A stretch of 64,000 nt of DNA. It comes from Rhizobium leguminosarum. Its GTDB lineage: Bacteria > Pseudomonadota > Alphaproteobacteria > Rhizobiales > Rhizobiaceae. Location: NCBI RefSeq assembly GCF_017876795.1, contig NZ_JAGIOR010000005.1, forward strand, positions 141,425-205,424. Reading direction: 5' to 3'. Positions 9,660-17,673 of the stretch are shown here, piece by piece. Numbering within the stretch: position 1 is the first letter of the stretch; the number at the start of each line of letters is the position of its first letter. Under the pieces are notes generated by a model, which searched no databases, was not told the DNA's origin, and saw only the letters and a list, made by a program, of their open reading frames with translations. Both the position numbers and the translations under genes were made by a program.

Positions 9660-10045
9660 CTGTTCACCTTAAAGGTCGCCAAGCAAAACGATGCTGGCTA
9701 GGCGCAGTTCGCCGCCGATCGCACCTGAGCGCAAAAAACTGCCTCCGGGTCGACTGCGCGGCAATGTCAAGCTAGGAAATACCAATGATTACAGGTGTTT
9801 AGGGGTGCTTTGTGTGCCGTCGTCCCCGGATCATGGCGGCGTGCTTTACCTTGATGAGCGTGGTTGAACTCCGTGGCCGCCGGTTCAGGCGTTCTTCTTC
9901 GTTAGTACCAAAGAGAAGAACGACGAGGTCAAAGGCCTGCATTTTCTGCGCGTGGGCATGAAGAACTATCGGGTCTTCGTGCAGCCTTGGGCGGAATAGC
10001 CTCAAGATGAACGAAACGGCAATTCATCGCCGGCCCATCGCAAAA
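9660..10045. other. Intergenic with possible coding remnant
   Basis: No intact gene. On the plus strand at about 9888-9998 a stop-terminated stretch reads FFFVSTKEKNDEVKGLHFLR then VGMKNYRVFVQPWAE, which looks like the C-terminal end of a decayed gene; it has no start and I cannot name it. The rest shows no clear signal. Confidence 0.35.
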
Positions 10046-10062
10046 GTCCGTCTCAAACGGAC
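10046..10062. promoter_or_regulatory. Inverted repeat, candidate AbiEi operator
   Basis: GTCCGT and ACGGAC form a 6-bp inverted repeat around a 5-base spacer. A further GTCCGT occurs at 10118-10123, immediately before the abiEi ATG. Known AbiEi antitoxins repress their own promoter by binding inverted repeats, so this is a plausible operator; binding is inferred. Confidence 0.4.
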
Positions 10063-10124
10063 ATTTTCTCTATTTTCCAAAGTCTCCTTGCTACCTACTT
10101 TAATTAGTGCCATTTTTGTCCGTC

Positions 10125-10961
10125 ATGAGCGATCAAAAACGCGATAAGCTAAAGTCAATGCTGGATGAGGTTCCGGCAGGCTTCATCGTGGATTCCGCAT
10201 GGATGCGGAAAATGGAAATCCGGCGGAGCTCGACACATGATTATCTCCGCCGCGGTTGGCTGGAGCCCGTCATGCATGGCGTCTATCGGCGTCCCTCAGG
10301 CCGGGACGGCTCAGCCGAGGAACGCATCGACTGGCGCATCGCGGTCATGTCCGCACAGACGATCATGGATTACCCGTTCCATGTCGGCGGCCGCACGGCG
10401 CTCGCACTTCGCGGGCATGTGCATTACCTTGCGCTAGGGGCCGCCGAAAAAATCTTTCTCTATGGCGATGCGCCGCGATGGCTCGCAAACCTCCCCACCA
10501 ATGGCCTTCCCGTCCCGCGCACCACCCGACTTTTCAAGACGGCGGATCTTGGAATAGAGCCACTGGCGGCTGAACCGGACGGGAACGCCATCCTGTTTCT
10601 ACAGAACTGGACGATACGCGCCTCAACGCCAGAGCGGGCCATCCTCGAAGCGCTCGACGAATTGCCGGACAACGAAAGCTTTCACAACATCGATACGATC
10701 TTCGAGGGTCTGACCAACCTGCGTCCGCGCCGCATCACCGAGCTTCTGGCCGGCTGCACCAAGGTTCAGGTGAAAAGGCTCTTCTTCGTTTTTGCCGACC
10801 GCCACGAGCATGCCTGGCTCAAGCATGTCGACCGATCGATCATCGATCTTGGGAGCGGCGACCGCTCATTCATCAAAGGTGGCAAGCTGCATCCTACATA
10901 CCGCATCACCATTCCAGAAGAGTACCTTCCTGGAAAGTCGGAGGTCAACGATGGCCCGTGA
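10125..10961 (+). CDS. abiEi: Type IV antitoxin AbiEi-like
   Basis: A 278-residue protein with an N-terminal winged-helix-like region (AWMRKMEIRRSSTHDYLRRG, then MHGVYRRPSG) and a longer C-terminal antitoxin domain, as in AbiEi proteins. ATG 10125 is chosen; a GTG at 10107 in frame would add six residues. The stop overlaps the next start by 11 bases, which argues for translational coupling with the toxin. Known AbiEi proteins neutralise AbiEii without direct binding and autorepress the operon. Confidence 0.85.
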   Translation: MSDQKRDKLKSMLDEVPAGFIVDSAWMRKMEIRRSSTHDYLRRGWLEPVMHGVYRRPSGRDGSAEERIDWRIAVMSAQTIMDYPFHVGGRTALALRGHVHYLALGAAEKIFLYGDAPRWLANLPTNGLPVPRTTRLFKTADLGIEPLAAEPDGNAILFLQNWTIRASTPERAILEALDELPDNESFHNIDTIFEGLTNLRPRRITELLAGCTKVQVKRLFFVFADRHEHAWLKHVDRSIIDLGSGDRSFIKGGKLHPTYRITIPEEYLPGKSEVNDGP

Positions 10962-11868
10962 CCAGTATATTTCTCAGCTCGAACTCCTCGTCCAGGCCTT
11001 GCCGATGATTGCCGACGAATCGGCTTTCGCATTGAAGGGTGGCACCGCCATCAATCTCTTCTACAGAGACCTCCCGCGCCTCTCGGTCGATATCGACCTG
11101 GCCTACCTTCCGCTCAAACCGAGGGACGAGAGCCTAGCCGAAATCGACGCGGCCCTTGATCGGGTGGCCGCGAAGGTCGAGAGGATCAAGGGCGTCCGGG
11201 CAAAGCGGATAGCGGGCGGTGGCGGCGGCGACACACGCGTCGAGGTGAGGCGGGGCCAGACCGCAATCAAGATCGAAACCTCTCCGGTCGCCCGCGGCAC
11301 GGTGCACCCCGTCGAACGACGCAGGGTTACCGAGCGGGTCGAAGATCAGTTTGGTTTTGCAGAAATGCAGGTTGTGGCCTTCGAAGACCTCTTCGGTGGC
11401 AAGATGCATGCAGCAGTCGATCGCCAACATCCGCGCGATCTCTTCGACATCAAGTTGCTCTATGAAAACGAGGGACTGACGGACCCGCTGTTTCGCACCT
11501 TCCTCATCTACGTGGCGAGCTCCGGACGCCCGCCCCACGAGTTGCTGCAACCCAATAGGGCCGACGTCGCACGTATCTTCAATCAAGAATTCGATGGAAT
11601 GACAATCGAGAAGGTCTCGCTGGACGAATTGCTGGATGTCCGGGAGCGGTTCCTGAGGGACATCCAGGCGCGCCTTGATGATAAGGCCCGAACGTTTCTG
11701 CTATCCCTTCACGATGGTGAACCCGACTTCGAGGTGATCGGTTTGCCACACGCCCTCGCCTTGCCGGCCGTCCGCTGGAAGCTCCTCAACCTGCAAAAAC
11801 TGAGGGACGACAATCCGCCCAAACACGCCGAACAGCGTGGGGAGATCGAGCGCCTCTTCACACGATGA
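10951..11868 (+). CDS. abiEii: AbiEii nucleotidyltransferase toxin
   Basis: A 305-residue protein with the DNA polymerase-beta-like nucleotidyltransferase signature: FALKGGTAINLFYRDLPR then LSVDIDLAY (GG/S motif and D-x-D). Further AbiEii hallmarks are EDLFGGKMHAAVDRQHPRDLFD, where the Lys and Asp are typically conserved. GGAGG lies 5 bases before the ATG. In characterised systems the enzyme adds nucleotides to tRNA acceptor ends and stops growth; that activity is by family only. Paired with the overlapping antitoxin gene, it probably serves in plasmid stability or phage defence. Confidence 0.88.
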   Translation: MARDQYISQLELLVQALPMIADESAFALKGGTAINLFYRDLPRLSVDIDLAYLPLKPRDESLAEIDAALDRVAAKVERIKGVRAKRIAGGGGGDTRVEVRRGQTAIKIETSPVARGTVHPVERRRVTERVEDQFGFAEMQVVAFEDLFGGKMHAAVDRQHPRDLFDIKLLYENEGLTDPLFRTFLIYVASSGRPPHELLQPNRADVARIFNQEFDGMTIEKVSLDELLDVRERFLRDIQARLDDKARTFLLSLHDGEPDFEVIGLPHALALPAVRWKLLNLQKLRDDNPPKHAEQRGEIERLFTR

Positions 11869-12119
11869 TGCGCTTTCGGCCGATCTGCAGGATCGACGAC
11901 TGGCTCACCTCCCCGGCCGTCCGGCCCCGCTAGTTGCGGAGTTAGCCGCCCGGTCATGCTCGAATGTCGTTCTTCCCGTTGGTGATTTCGCTCTAAAATA
12001 CCGAAATTCAAAACCCAAACAACTACAAAGGTTTAGCAGAGTTGGTCGCGACCAACTTTTTTACGGAGCCTTTGAACAGCAAACGTGCCCGCAGTTTCCC
12101 TCGAAACGACGCTGCTGCC
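11869..12119. other. Convergent intergenic region
   Basis: Lies between abiEii and the end of repC. AT-rich stretch around 11995-12060 with TTTTTTACGG; no coding potential seen. It may contain terminators for both flanking units but no strong hairpin was identified. Confidence 0.35.
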
Positions 12120-13334
12120 CTACCCCGCTTTCGTTTGCGCCAGACCATTGGCCTTCAACAAGGCCATGATCATCGGCCCGAGCGAAAATTCGCCGCGCTC
12201 AGACCGTCGCGTGAGATCCCGCAAGTATCCGCCCGGAGAATTGATCATGTTTGCTCGCTCCAGGATGCCGGCAACCGCGACCGCCGCATTTTCCGGCCCC
12301 ATGATCTCACAGGCCTCCTGGTAAGCCGACGGGCTGATCCCCAGCATCGACCGGACGACGACGGCCGCAGACATCAACTCGCGCCAGGACCGGATCGCGC
12401 CGCTGCCCCCATAATCGATAATCTGTGGGCAGGCCTTCAACACCAGGCCGAGCGGGAATGCCTTCAACGGCTCTCGCTGAATTCCAATCGCTTCGCTCGA
12501 TTTTGCCCCCTGCTCTTTTCTGGAGCTAGGTTCAAGTTCATTAATGGATTCGGGTTTTGAACTCTGTATGTGGCGCTCGATATGGGCGGCATTGCCGCCG
12601 GGATTTTCCGCTTTTTCCTGATTTTCCAGCCGGTTGAGCACTTCCTCTTTTAACATCTGCATTTCTTCGAGGATTGCGCTCACGTCTGCTGGCGATGGCG
12701 TGCGTGGCAGTCGGGCAATCAGCCCTACATAAATGCCTTCGATCGCCTGCCAATCGCCCTCTGCCCCTTCCTCCATGGCAGCCGAGATCAGCTTGCGAAC
12801 ATCGCGCCGGCAGATCGTCAGATTCTCTTTCATCCTTTTGAAGGCGGCGCGCTCCGCCACGATCTGTTGCGCCAGCATGGCGAGCTCTTCAGCGCGAGAC
12901 AGCAATGGCGAGAGATCGAAACCGAAGGCGTTCTCAATATCACCGGCGCGGTCTCGGCGAACGTAGCGCTTGCCATTGGCGCTATCATTTCGAACGATCA
13001 GGCCAGCCTCAACAAGCACCGCAAGATGCCGTCGGAGAGTGGAACCCGCCATGCCATGGGCACGCAATGACAACTGCGCGTTCGATGGAAAAACAATGAG
13101 CGGCGCGTCCTGGCGCAAGTCATTGTCCGGATGGAAGCTCAGCAAGGCATCAAGTACCGCCAGGCTGTTCGACTGAATGCCAAGCGCTGCCATTGCCGCA
13201 GAAACGTCGCGAAAGACTTTCCACTTCTCTGCCGACTTCCCCGCCTTGATCTCGGCAACAGCTTGCTGCCGTCTGACCAGGGCAAGCGAAATCGGCCGCC
13301 GCCCAAAGGGCGTCGTCACATTTCCCGTTTGCAT
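12120..13334 (-). CDS. repC: Replication initiator RepC
   Basis: A 404-residue protein matching plasmid RepC: MQTGNVTTPFGRRPISLALV at the N-terminus, DNA-binding region with LSLRAHGMAGSTLRRHLAVL, then RYVRRDRAGDIENAFGFDLSPL, and the C-terminal domain with GISPSAYQEACEIMGPENAAVA. RepC is the limiting initiator of repABC plasmids and the origin usually lies inside its own coding sequence. It follows repB with a 155-base gap that holds the antisense RNA, the standard arrangement. Length is typical. Confidence 0.93.
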   Translation of the reverse strand: MQTGNVTTPFGRRPISLALVRRQQAVAEIKAGKSAEKWKVFRDVSAAMAALGIQSNSLAVLDALLSFHPDNDLRQDAPLIVFPSNAQLSLRAHGMAGSTLRRHLAVLVEAGLIVRNDSANGKRYVRRDRAGDIENAFGFDLSPLLSRAEELAMLAQQIVAERAAFKRMKENLTICRRDVRKLISAAMEEGAEGDWQAIEGIYVGLIARLPRTPSPADVSAILEEMQMLKEEVLNRLENQEKAENPGGNAAHIERHIQSSKPESINELEPSSRKEQGAKSSEAIGIQREPLKAFPLGLVLKACPQIIDYGGSGAIRSWRELMSAAVVVRSMLGISPSAYQEACEIMGPENAAVAVAGILERANMINSPGGYLRDLTRRSERGEFSLGPMIMALLKANGLAQTKAG

Positions 13335-13427
13335 CGTCTCTTACCTTTCAGCAGGCAAAAGAAAATTGCTCACCAGATCGGTGCCAAAGACTCTTGACGA
13401 GGATTCGAGGAAATGCGATTCTGTTAG

Positions 13428-13483
13428 TGCTAAAGAGACAGAAGGGCTTCCGCGACGGCAACGTTCAGGGGGCTCTTTTCTTT
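13428..13483 (+). ncRNA. Putative counter-transcribed RNA (incA-type)
   Basis: In repABC plasmids a 50-60 nt antisense RNA is encoded between repB and repC on the opposite strand and limits repC expression. Here the 155-base gap contains, on the plus strand, a TTGACG box (13394-13399), a 17-base spacer and GATTCT (13417-13422), predicting a start near 13429. Downstream is a GC-rich segment followed by GGGGCTCTTTTCTTTT, consistent with an intrinsic terminator near 13483. Size and position fit; the exact ends are inferred. Confidence 0.55.
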
Positions 13484-13489
13484 TGCGCG

Positions 13490-14515
13490 TTACGCTTCCC
13501 TCTTCTGTTTCTGTTTTGCACGGTGCGCTTCATAAAGCGCCGGCAATTGCTCGAGCACGAAGGCCGCGAAGTCCGGCGTTGCCTTCCGATCGATCATGAT
13601 TTCCACCTTCGCCTTGCTCTGCTTCACTTGCGCCAAGCGCTCGCCGGCCGGGCTCGCCATGACATCAGGGAGACCGCGTTCCAACCGGCGCGGCTTCAGA
13701 TGCGCAATCAGCCCCTTGAACCGGTCGGCGGACTGAAGCACCTGCAATTCGCTGGACCGCACACGCTCAAGAACTTTGTCGGCCGAAGGCGCATTTTCGA
13801 TCAGCTCGGCCAGTTCCTGCCAGCTTCTGAGCCCGATACCGGGGGCAGGGCCGATGGCATCAATCAAGTCCGCGGGAAGCACCTCGATGATGGAGAGCAT
13901 CTTGGAGAGATCGCCCTTGTCGACGGACATCGATGAGATGATCACGTCACGGGTAAAACGTTCCTTGAGACGGGCGGCAAAGCGCGCCTTCTCGATAAAG
14001 GAAAGATCCTGGCGCTCGTTATTTTCCTGACCTTGGGCAACGACCAGCTGCTCATCCGTCAAATTCCGGACGACCGCCTTGACCACCAGACCGAGTTCCG
14101 ACACTGCGCGCAAGCGGCGATGACCGAAGGCAACCTCATAGCGGCCGGACTGTTGCGGGTGAGGGCGCACGAGGATCGGCACCTGTTGACCCTGTTCCTT
14201 GATAGACGCAAGCAGCCCTTCAATGTCGCCCGGCATCCGGTCCTGCATGAACGAAGGATCGATGACCTTCGGATCGAGATCGATCACGGCCTGACCTTCG
14301 GCTAGGCGCCGTTCGATTTCTTCGGCTCGCTCCACGCGATCGTTCTGCTCGCGCAAAGCGTTGCCGATGTTGGCGGTGAGCTTGGTCGCCGGGTCACGGT
14401 CTTTGCGAGCGACGCCGAGAAGCGGCATGGTTCGGCTCTTTGCGGCTTGCGGGTCATGCGAGGAGGGCGCAGTCGGCACAGTTGCGGAAACGCCCAAAAT
14501 GTCCTTTCGGCTCAT
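13490..14515 (-). CDS. repB: Plasmid partition protein RepB
   Basis: A 341-residue ParB-family centromere-binding protein. Visible features: start MSRKDILGVSATVP, ParB-type core (VPILVRPHPQQSGRYEVAFG, HRRLRAVSELG, QGQENNERQDLSFIEKARFA) and a helix-turn-helix around DKGDLSKMLSIIEVLP. Its ATG overlaps the repA stop by four bases (ATGA), implying translational coupling. It binds parS sites and works with RepA in segregation and autoregulation. Confidence 0.92.
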   Translation of the reverse strand: MSRKDILGVSATVPTAPSSHDPQAAKSRTMPLLGVARKDRDPATKLTANIGNALREQNDRVERAEEIERRLAEGQAVIDLDPKVIDPSFMQDRMPGDIEGLLASIKEQGQQVPILVRPHPQQSGRYEVAFGHRRLRAVSELGLVVKAVVRNLTDEQLVVAQGQENNERQDLSFIEKARFAARLKERFTRDVIISSMSVDKGDLSKMLSIIEVLPADLIDAIGPAPGIGLRSWQELAELIENAPSADKVLERVRSSELQVLQSADRFKGLIAHLKPRRLERGLPDVMASPAGERLAQVKQSKAKVEIMIDRKATPDFAAFVLEQLPALYEAHRAKQKQKREA

Positions 14516-15726
14516 GTGGTTCTACCCCACGCTTTTTTGATCAAAGACTCGATCTCGTCATTGACGGCATTCATGGCCTCCAAGGCGCGATCGTAGGTCG
14601 AACGTGTGAATTGGCCGCGCTCGACTTCGAAGAGTGTCTGGTTCGTCAGCCCGGCATCGGAGACGGCCGTCGTCTTCAGCATCGGAAAATTGAGCACGTT
14701 TTCGCCGAAGATCGACCGGAGGTAACCGACCATCTGGTTTTGCGGGCCGTCGCTCGGCTCGAAGCGCGTGATGAGATATCGCATCCAGTTGAAGTTGAAC
14801 CTGGCGCCAGCATTTTCGATTTCCCGTAAGAGGTTCGACGTCATTGCCAGAAACTGGTTCATCGACATGACATCGAGCATCTGCGGATGCACCGTCACCA
14901 GGATCGACGTCGCGGCGGTCAAAGCCGACAGTGTCAGGTAGCCGAGCTGGGGAGGGCAGTCGATGACGACGACGTCGTAGTTGTCCGCGATGTCCTCGAT
15001 GACCTGGCTGATCCGCCCGTAGAAAAGCGTATCGCCGTCCTTGCGGCTCATCAGGGCGCGCGGTGTGTCGTGCTCGAACTCCATAAGCTCAAGATTGCCG
15101 GGAATGAGATGGAGATCTGGTATGTACGTTCCCCGGACCACTTCTTCGATCGGACGCTGCTCTTCATCGTAGCGAATGGCGCCGTAAAGCGTTTCGTTCG
15201 GACCGACATGAATTTCCGGCTGATTGCCGAACAAGGCGGACAGGCTGGCCTGAGGGTCGAGATCGATCGCAAGGACGCGATATCCGCGCATCGCGAGATA
15301 TTGGGCCAAATGTGCCGATGTGGTGGTCTTACCCGATCCGCCCTTAAAGTTCATCACCGAGATGACTTGCAGCTGCTCGCCATCGCGGCGGTGGGGAAGG
15401 TAACGTCGATTGCCACGGCCGACCTGATCCATATGCTTTCGGATCTGATGGATATCCTCGATCGAAAATATGCGCCGGCCGCCTGCACCCGTACTGACGT
15501 TCAGTTCCGGCATGTCGGAGGCGATCTGGCGAAGATAGGACTCTTTGACTCCAAGAAGCTTGGCGGCCTCCGACGGCGCAAACCCGCGAATGCCTTTCTC
15601 CGCAGACGGCGGGAAGACCTTGACATGGTGCGCTTGCAATTGCCCCGACAACGCCTCAGCATGCCGCTCCATCAAAGTGGTTAGTCCCTCGATTTCCGGC
15701 GCCATTTTTTCGGCGTTCTTCGCCAT
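14512..15726 (-). CDS. repA: Plasmid partition ATPase RepA
   Basis: A 404-residue ParA-family ATPase. An N-terminal helix-turn-helix (APSEAAKLLGVKESYLRQIA) precedes the deviant Walker A box MNFKGGSGKTTTSAHLAQYL and ATPase motifs LAIDLDPQASLSALFG and VVVIDCPPQLGYLT. RepA partitions the plasmid together with RepB and represses the operon promoter upstream of 15726. Length and gene order (repA-repB-repC on the minus strand) are canonical. Confidence 0.94.
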   Translation of the reverse strand: MAKNAEKMAPEIEGLTTLMERHAEALSGQLQAHHVKVFPPSAEKGIRGFAPSEAAKLLGVKESYLRQIASDMPELNVSTGAGGRRIFSIEDIHQIRKHMDQVGRGNRRYLPHRRDGEQLQVISVMNFKGGSGKTTTSAHLAQYLAMRGYRVLAIDLDPQASLSALFGNQPEIHVGPNETLYGAIRYDEEQRPIEEVVRGTYIPDLHLIPGNLELMEFEHDTPRALMSRKDGDTLFYGRISQVIEDIADNYDVVVIDCPPQLGYLTLSALTAATSILVTVHPQMLDVMSMNQFLAMTSNLLREIENAGARFNFNWMRYLITRFEPSDGPQNQMVGYLRSIFGENVLNFPMLKTTAVSDAGLTNQTLFEVERGQFTRSTYDRALEAMNAVNDEIESLIKKAWGRTT

Positions 15727-15829
15727 CTCGTAACCCGTTTTTTGCCAGTGGCGGTTTGAAGCGAAAAGTCAGCAGACTTTCGCCGATGGCAATAGGCTCC
15801 GATTCTGTGCGCCGGGCAAGAGTTTTTTG

Positions 15830-15846
15830 GTTAACAGGGCGTTAAC
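15830..15846. promoter_or_regulatory. GTTAAC inverted repeat upstream of repA
   Basis: Two GTTAAC half-sites flank a 5-base spacer about 105 bases upstream of repA. repABC plasmids carry parS palindromes with GTT...AAC ends and RepA/RepB operators in this area. The spacing does not fit the usual 16-bp parS pattern exactly, so this is a candidate parS or operator only. Confidence 0.35.
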
Positions 15847-16326
15847 AAGCCCACCAATCCCCAACCAAAGGAGACTTCCACTGCCGCAGAACCTACTGAA
15901 ACCAGGCCATTGCCTTTTGTAACCGCGAATTCCGGACCGTGGCGGCGCTGAAAAAAGTGGAGCAGATTTTGGACCCAATGCAGCGATACTGAACTTTTAA
16001 GAGCACTTCGACCGACCGAATCGAAGCTGCAAACGTTGACCGCGCATAACCTTAGGACAGGGCGGCCTTCACTCAAACATCTTATCTGCCCGATGGAAGC
16101 CCGAAAAGGCTGGTCCTCTTGCCGGAGGAGGCGAACCGAATGGGTGTGTTCCGCAACGTGCGACGACGCGCCGGGGTATGGCGCACACGGCGAGGCGGCT
16201 TGTCGATTTAACGGAAGGGGCGAAGGCACCTTCGAGGCTACCTCATACCGCAAGCATTGACCAATCACGCCGGCCAACGGCCGCAAAATAAGTACAGCTT
16301 GATCAGTCGCCTGATAAAGCGTGCCC
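15847..16326. other. Region upstream of repABC, no gene
   Basis: Long leader between a serine recombinase and repA. Open frames here show no recognisable protein features. It should contain the repABC promoter (minus-strand direction); I could not place its boxes confidently. Confidence 0.4.
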
Positions 16327-17244
16327 TCAGCGAGGGACAAGGCCGAACCGATGGGCTTCGTCCAATAGGTCGCGGACGGAAGAGGGTTGCCATTTCTTGC
16401 CGCCTCGCGCCGGGCGCTCTCCCATCTGGTCCATTTGTGCGGCGATGTCGCGAAGCGAAAGGGTGGGGTCGGCAATGGCGATTGCCGCCACCAGCTTCAT
16501 CAGATGGTCCTCCGGGGCTCGACGAGGGGACCGAGCCAGGAGCTCTTTCTCCGCAAGCTTTTCGCGGACTATGCGATGGACGGCGCGACGGAGGCGCTCG
16601 ACGGTCCAGTCGTGGCCGCGGCGATTCAGCACTCGAACGACATTGTCCCAACTGTGCTGAGGCCGGAGTTTGCGCACCATCGGTAGCCACGTCTGCGCGG
16701 ACGCGATAAGCTCATCGAGATAGAGTTTGTCGCGCGCCCTCGAAACCGCCTTGATCGCCTCCGGTCGCCGTTCTCGCAATCCAGGGTTTCCAGGAAGCTT
16801 GCCGCGCGCCTTCGCCGCCTTGATACCGGCCTTGGTGCGTTCGGCGGTCAGCGCGCGCTCGAGCTGCGCGACCGCGCCGAGGACCTGAAGCGAAAATATG
16901 CCCTGCGGGGTCGAGGTGTCGATCGGATCGCGGATAGAGCGAAAGTGGACGCCACGTTGTTCGAGATCCTCGATGACCTGAAGAAGATGGCTAACAGATC
17001 GCGCGAGCCGGTCTAGCCGGACGACAACAAGAACGTCGCCAGCAGTGAGTTCGCCGAGAAGCCTGGTGAGGACCGGCCGCGCGCGCGACGCCCCCGAGCC
17101 GCGCTCCTCAAATATCTGGTCACAACCGGCAGCACTGAGCTCATCCATCTGCGAGTCATGGACTTGATCGTCGGTTGAAACGCGAGCGTAACCGATCAGC
17201 CGGCTCGGTGGCGCCGATGGATTGGAAGTCGGTCGTTTTGCCAT
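16327..17244 (-). CDS. Serine recombinase (resolvase/invertase type)
   Basis: A 305-residue protein; ATG 17244 (MAKRPTSNPS) chosen because upstream frame lacks protein character. Resolvase N-domain: LIGYARVSTDDQ with the catalytic serine in RVS, VVVRLDRLARSVSHLLQVIE, FRSIRDPIDTSTPQG, AQLERALTAERTKAG. The C-terminal part is longer than TnpR resolvases (about 185 residues are usual) and has two helix-turn-helix-like segments including LSLRDIAAQMDQMGERP. It may act in multimer resolution of the plasmid, next to repABC, or be left from a transposon. Confidence 0.85.
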   Translation of the reverse strand: MAKRPTSNPSAPPSRLIGYARVSTDDQVHDSQMDELSAAGCDQIFEERGSGASRARPVLTRLLGELTAGDVLVVVRLDRLARSVSHLLQVIEDLEQRGVHFRSIRDPIDTSTPQGIFSLQVLGAVAQLERALTAERTKAGIKAAKARGKLPGNPGLRERRPEAIKAVSRARDKLYLDELIASAQTWLPMVRKLRPQHSWDNVVRVLNRRGHDWTVERLRRAVHRIVREKLAEKELLARSPRRAPEDHLMKLVAAIAIADPTLSLRDIAAQMDQMGERPARGGKKWQPSSVRDLLDEAHRFGLVPR

Positions 17245-17635
17245 CGCTTTTCTCGCGCCTTTTCGCGCCCCTTTGTACAAATAAGAAATGCGTGAGAAAA
17301 TGGTCCTTTGCAAGCGTGTTTTATGAGTGATATGCGAGTCCGTAGAGCGCGATTTTTGACCATGCACTGCTGTCTGGTCATCCGGTAACTCGAACGCGCG
17401 CCAGCGGCGATCTGAGACGGAAACGCTGGAAAATAACGCTTCTAAGCGCATAACGTTCGCTGATCGGCTCGCCAACGGACAACGCCCACCGAAATTCGTC
17501 TCGAAGGCTGCGGCGACTGCGCCTGTAGGTGAGCGGGCAAAGCACGAAGGGCGAGTTGAATCCACCGAATTAGGGCGAAATAGGCCCGAAATCACCGGAA
17601 ATGTGGGGAATCCGCTGAATTAGGATGGCCGACAT
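17245..17635. other. Spacer before Tn3 element 1
   Basis: About 390 bases with no supported gene between the recombinase start and the left inverted repeat of the first Tn3-family transposon. Confidence 0.4.
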
Positions 17636-17673
17636 GGGGCTCCGTGGGCATTTCTGCAATAATACCCGCTAAG
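17636..17673. repeat. Left terminal inverted repeat of Tn3 element 1
   Basis: 38 bp, pairs with 21406-21443 with two mismatches. It overlaps the last codons of tnpA, whose stop is at 17669-17671. Confidence 0.88.

Noticed and set aside
15831..16475. 214-codon minus-strand open frame upstream of repA
   Set aside because: No protein features, overlaps the recombinase gene end, and covers the expected repABC promoter region.
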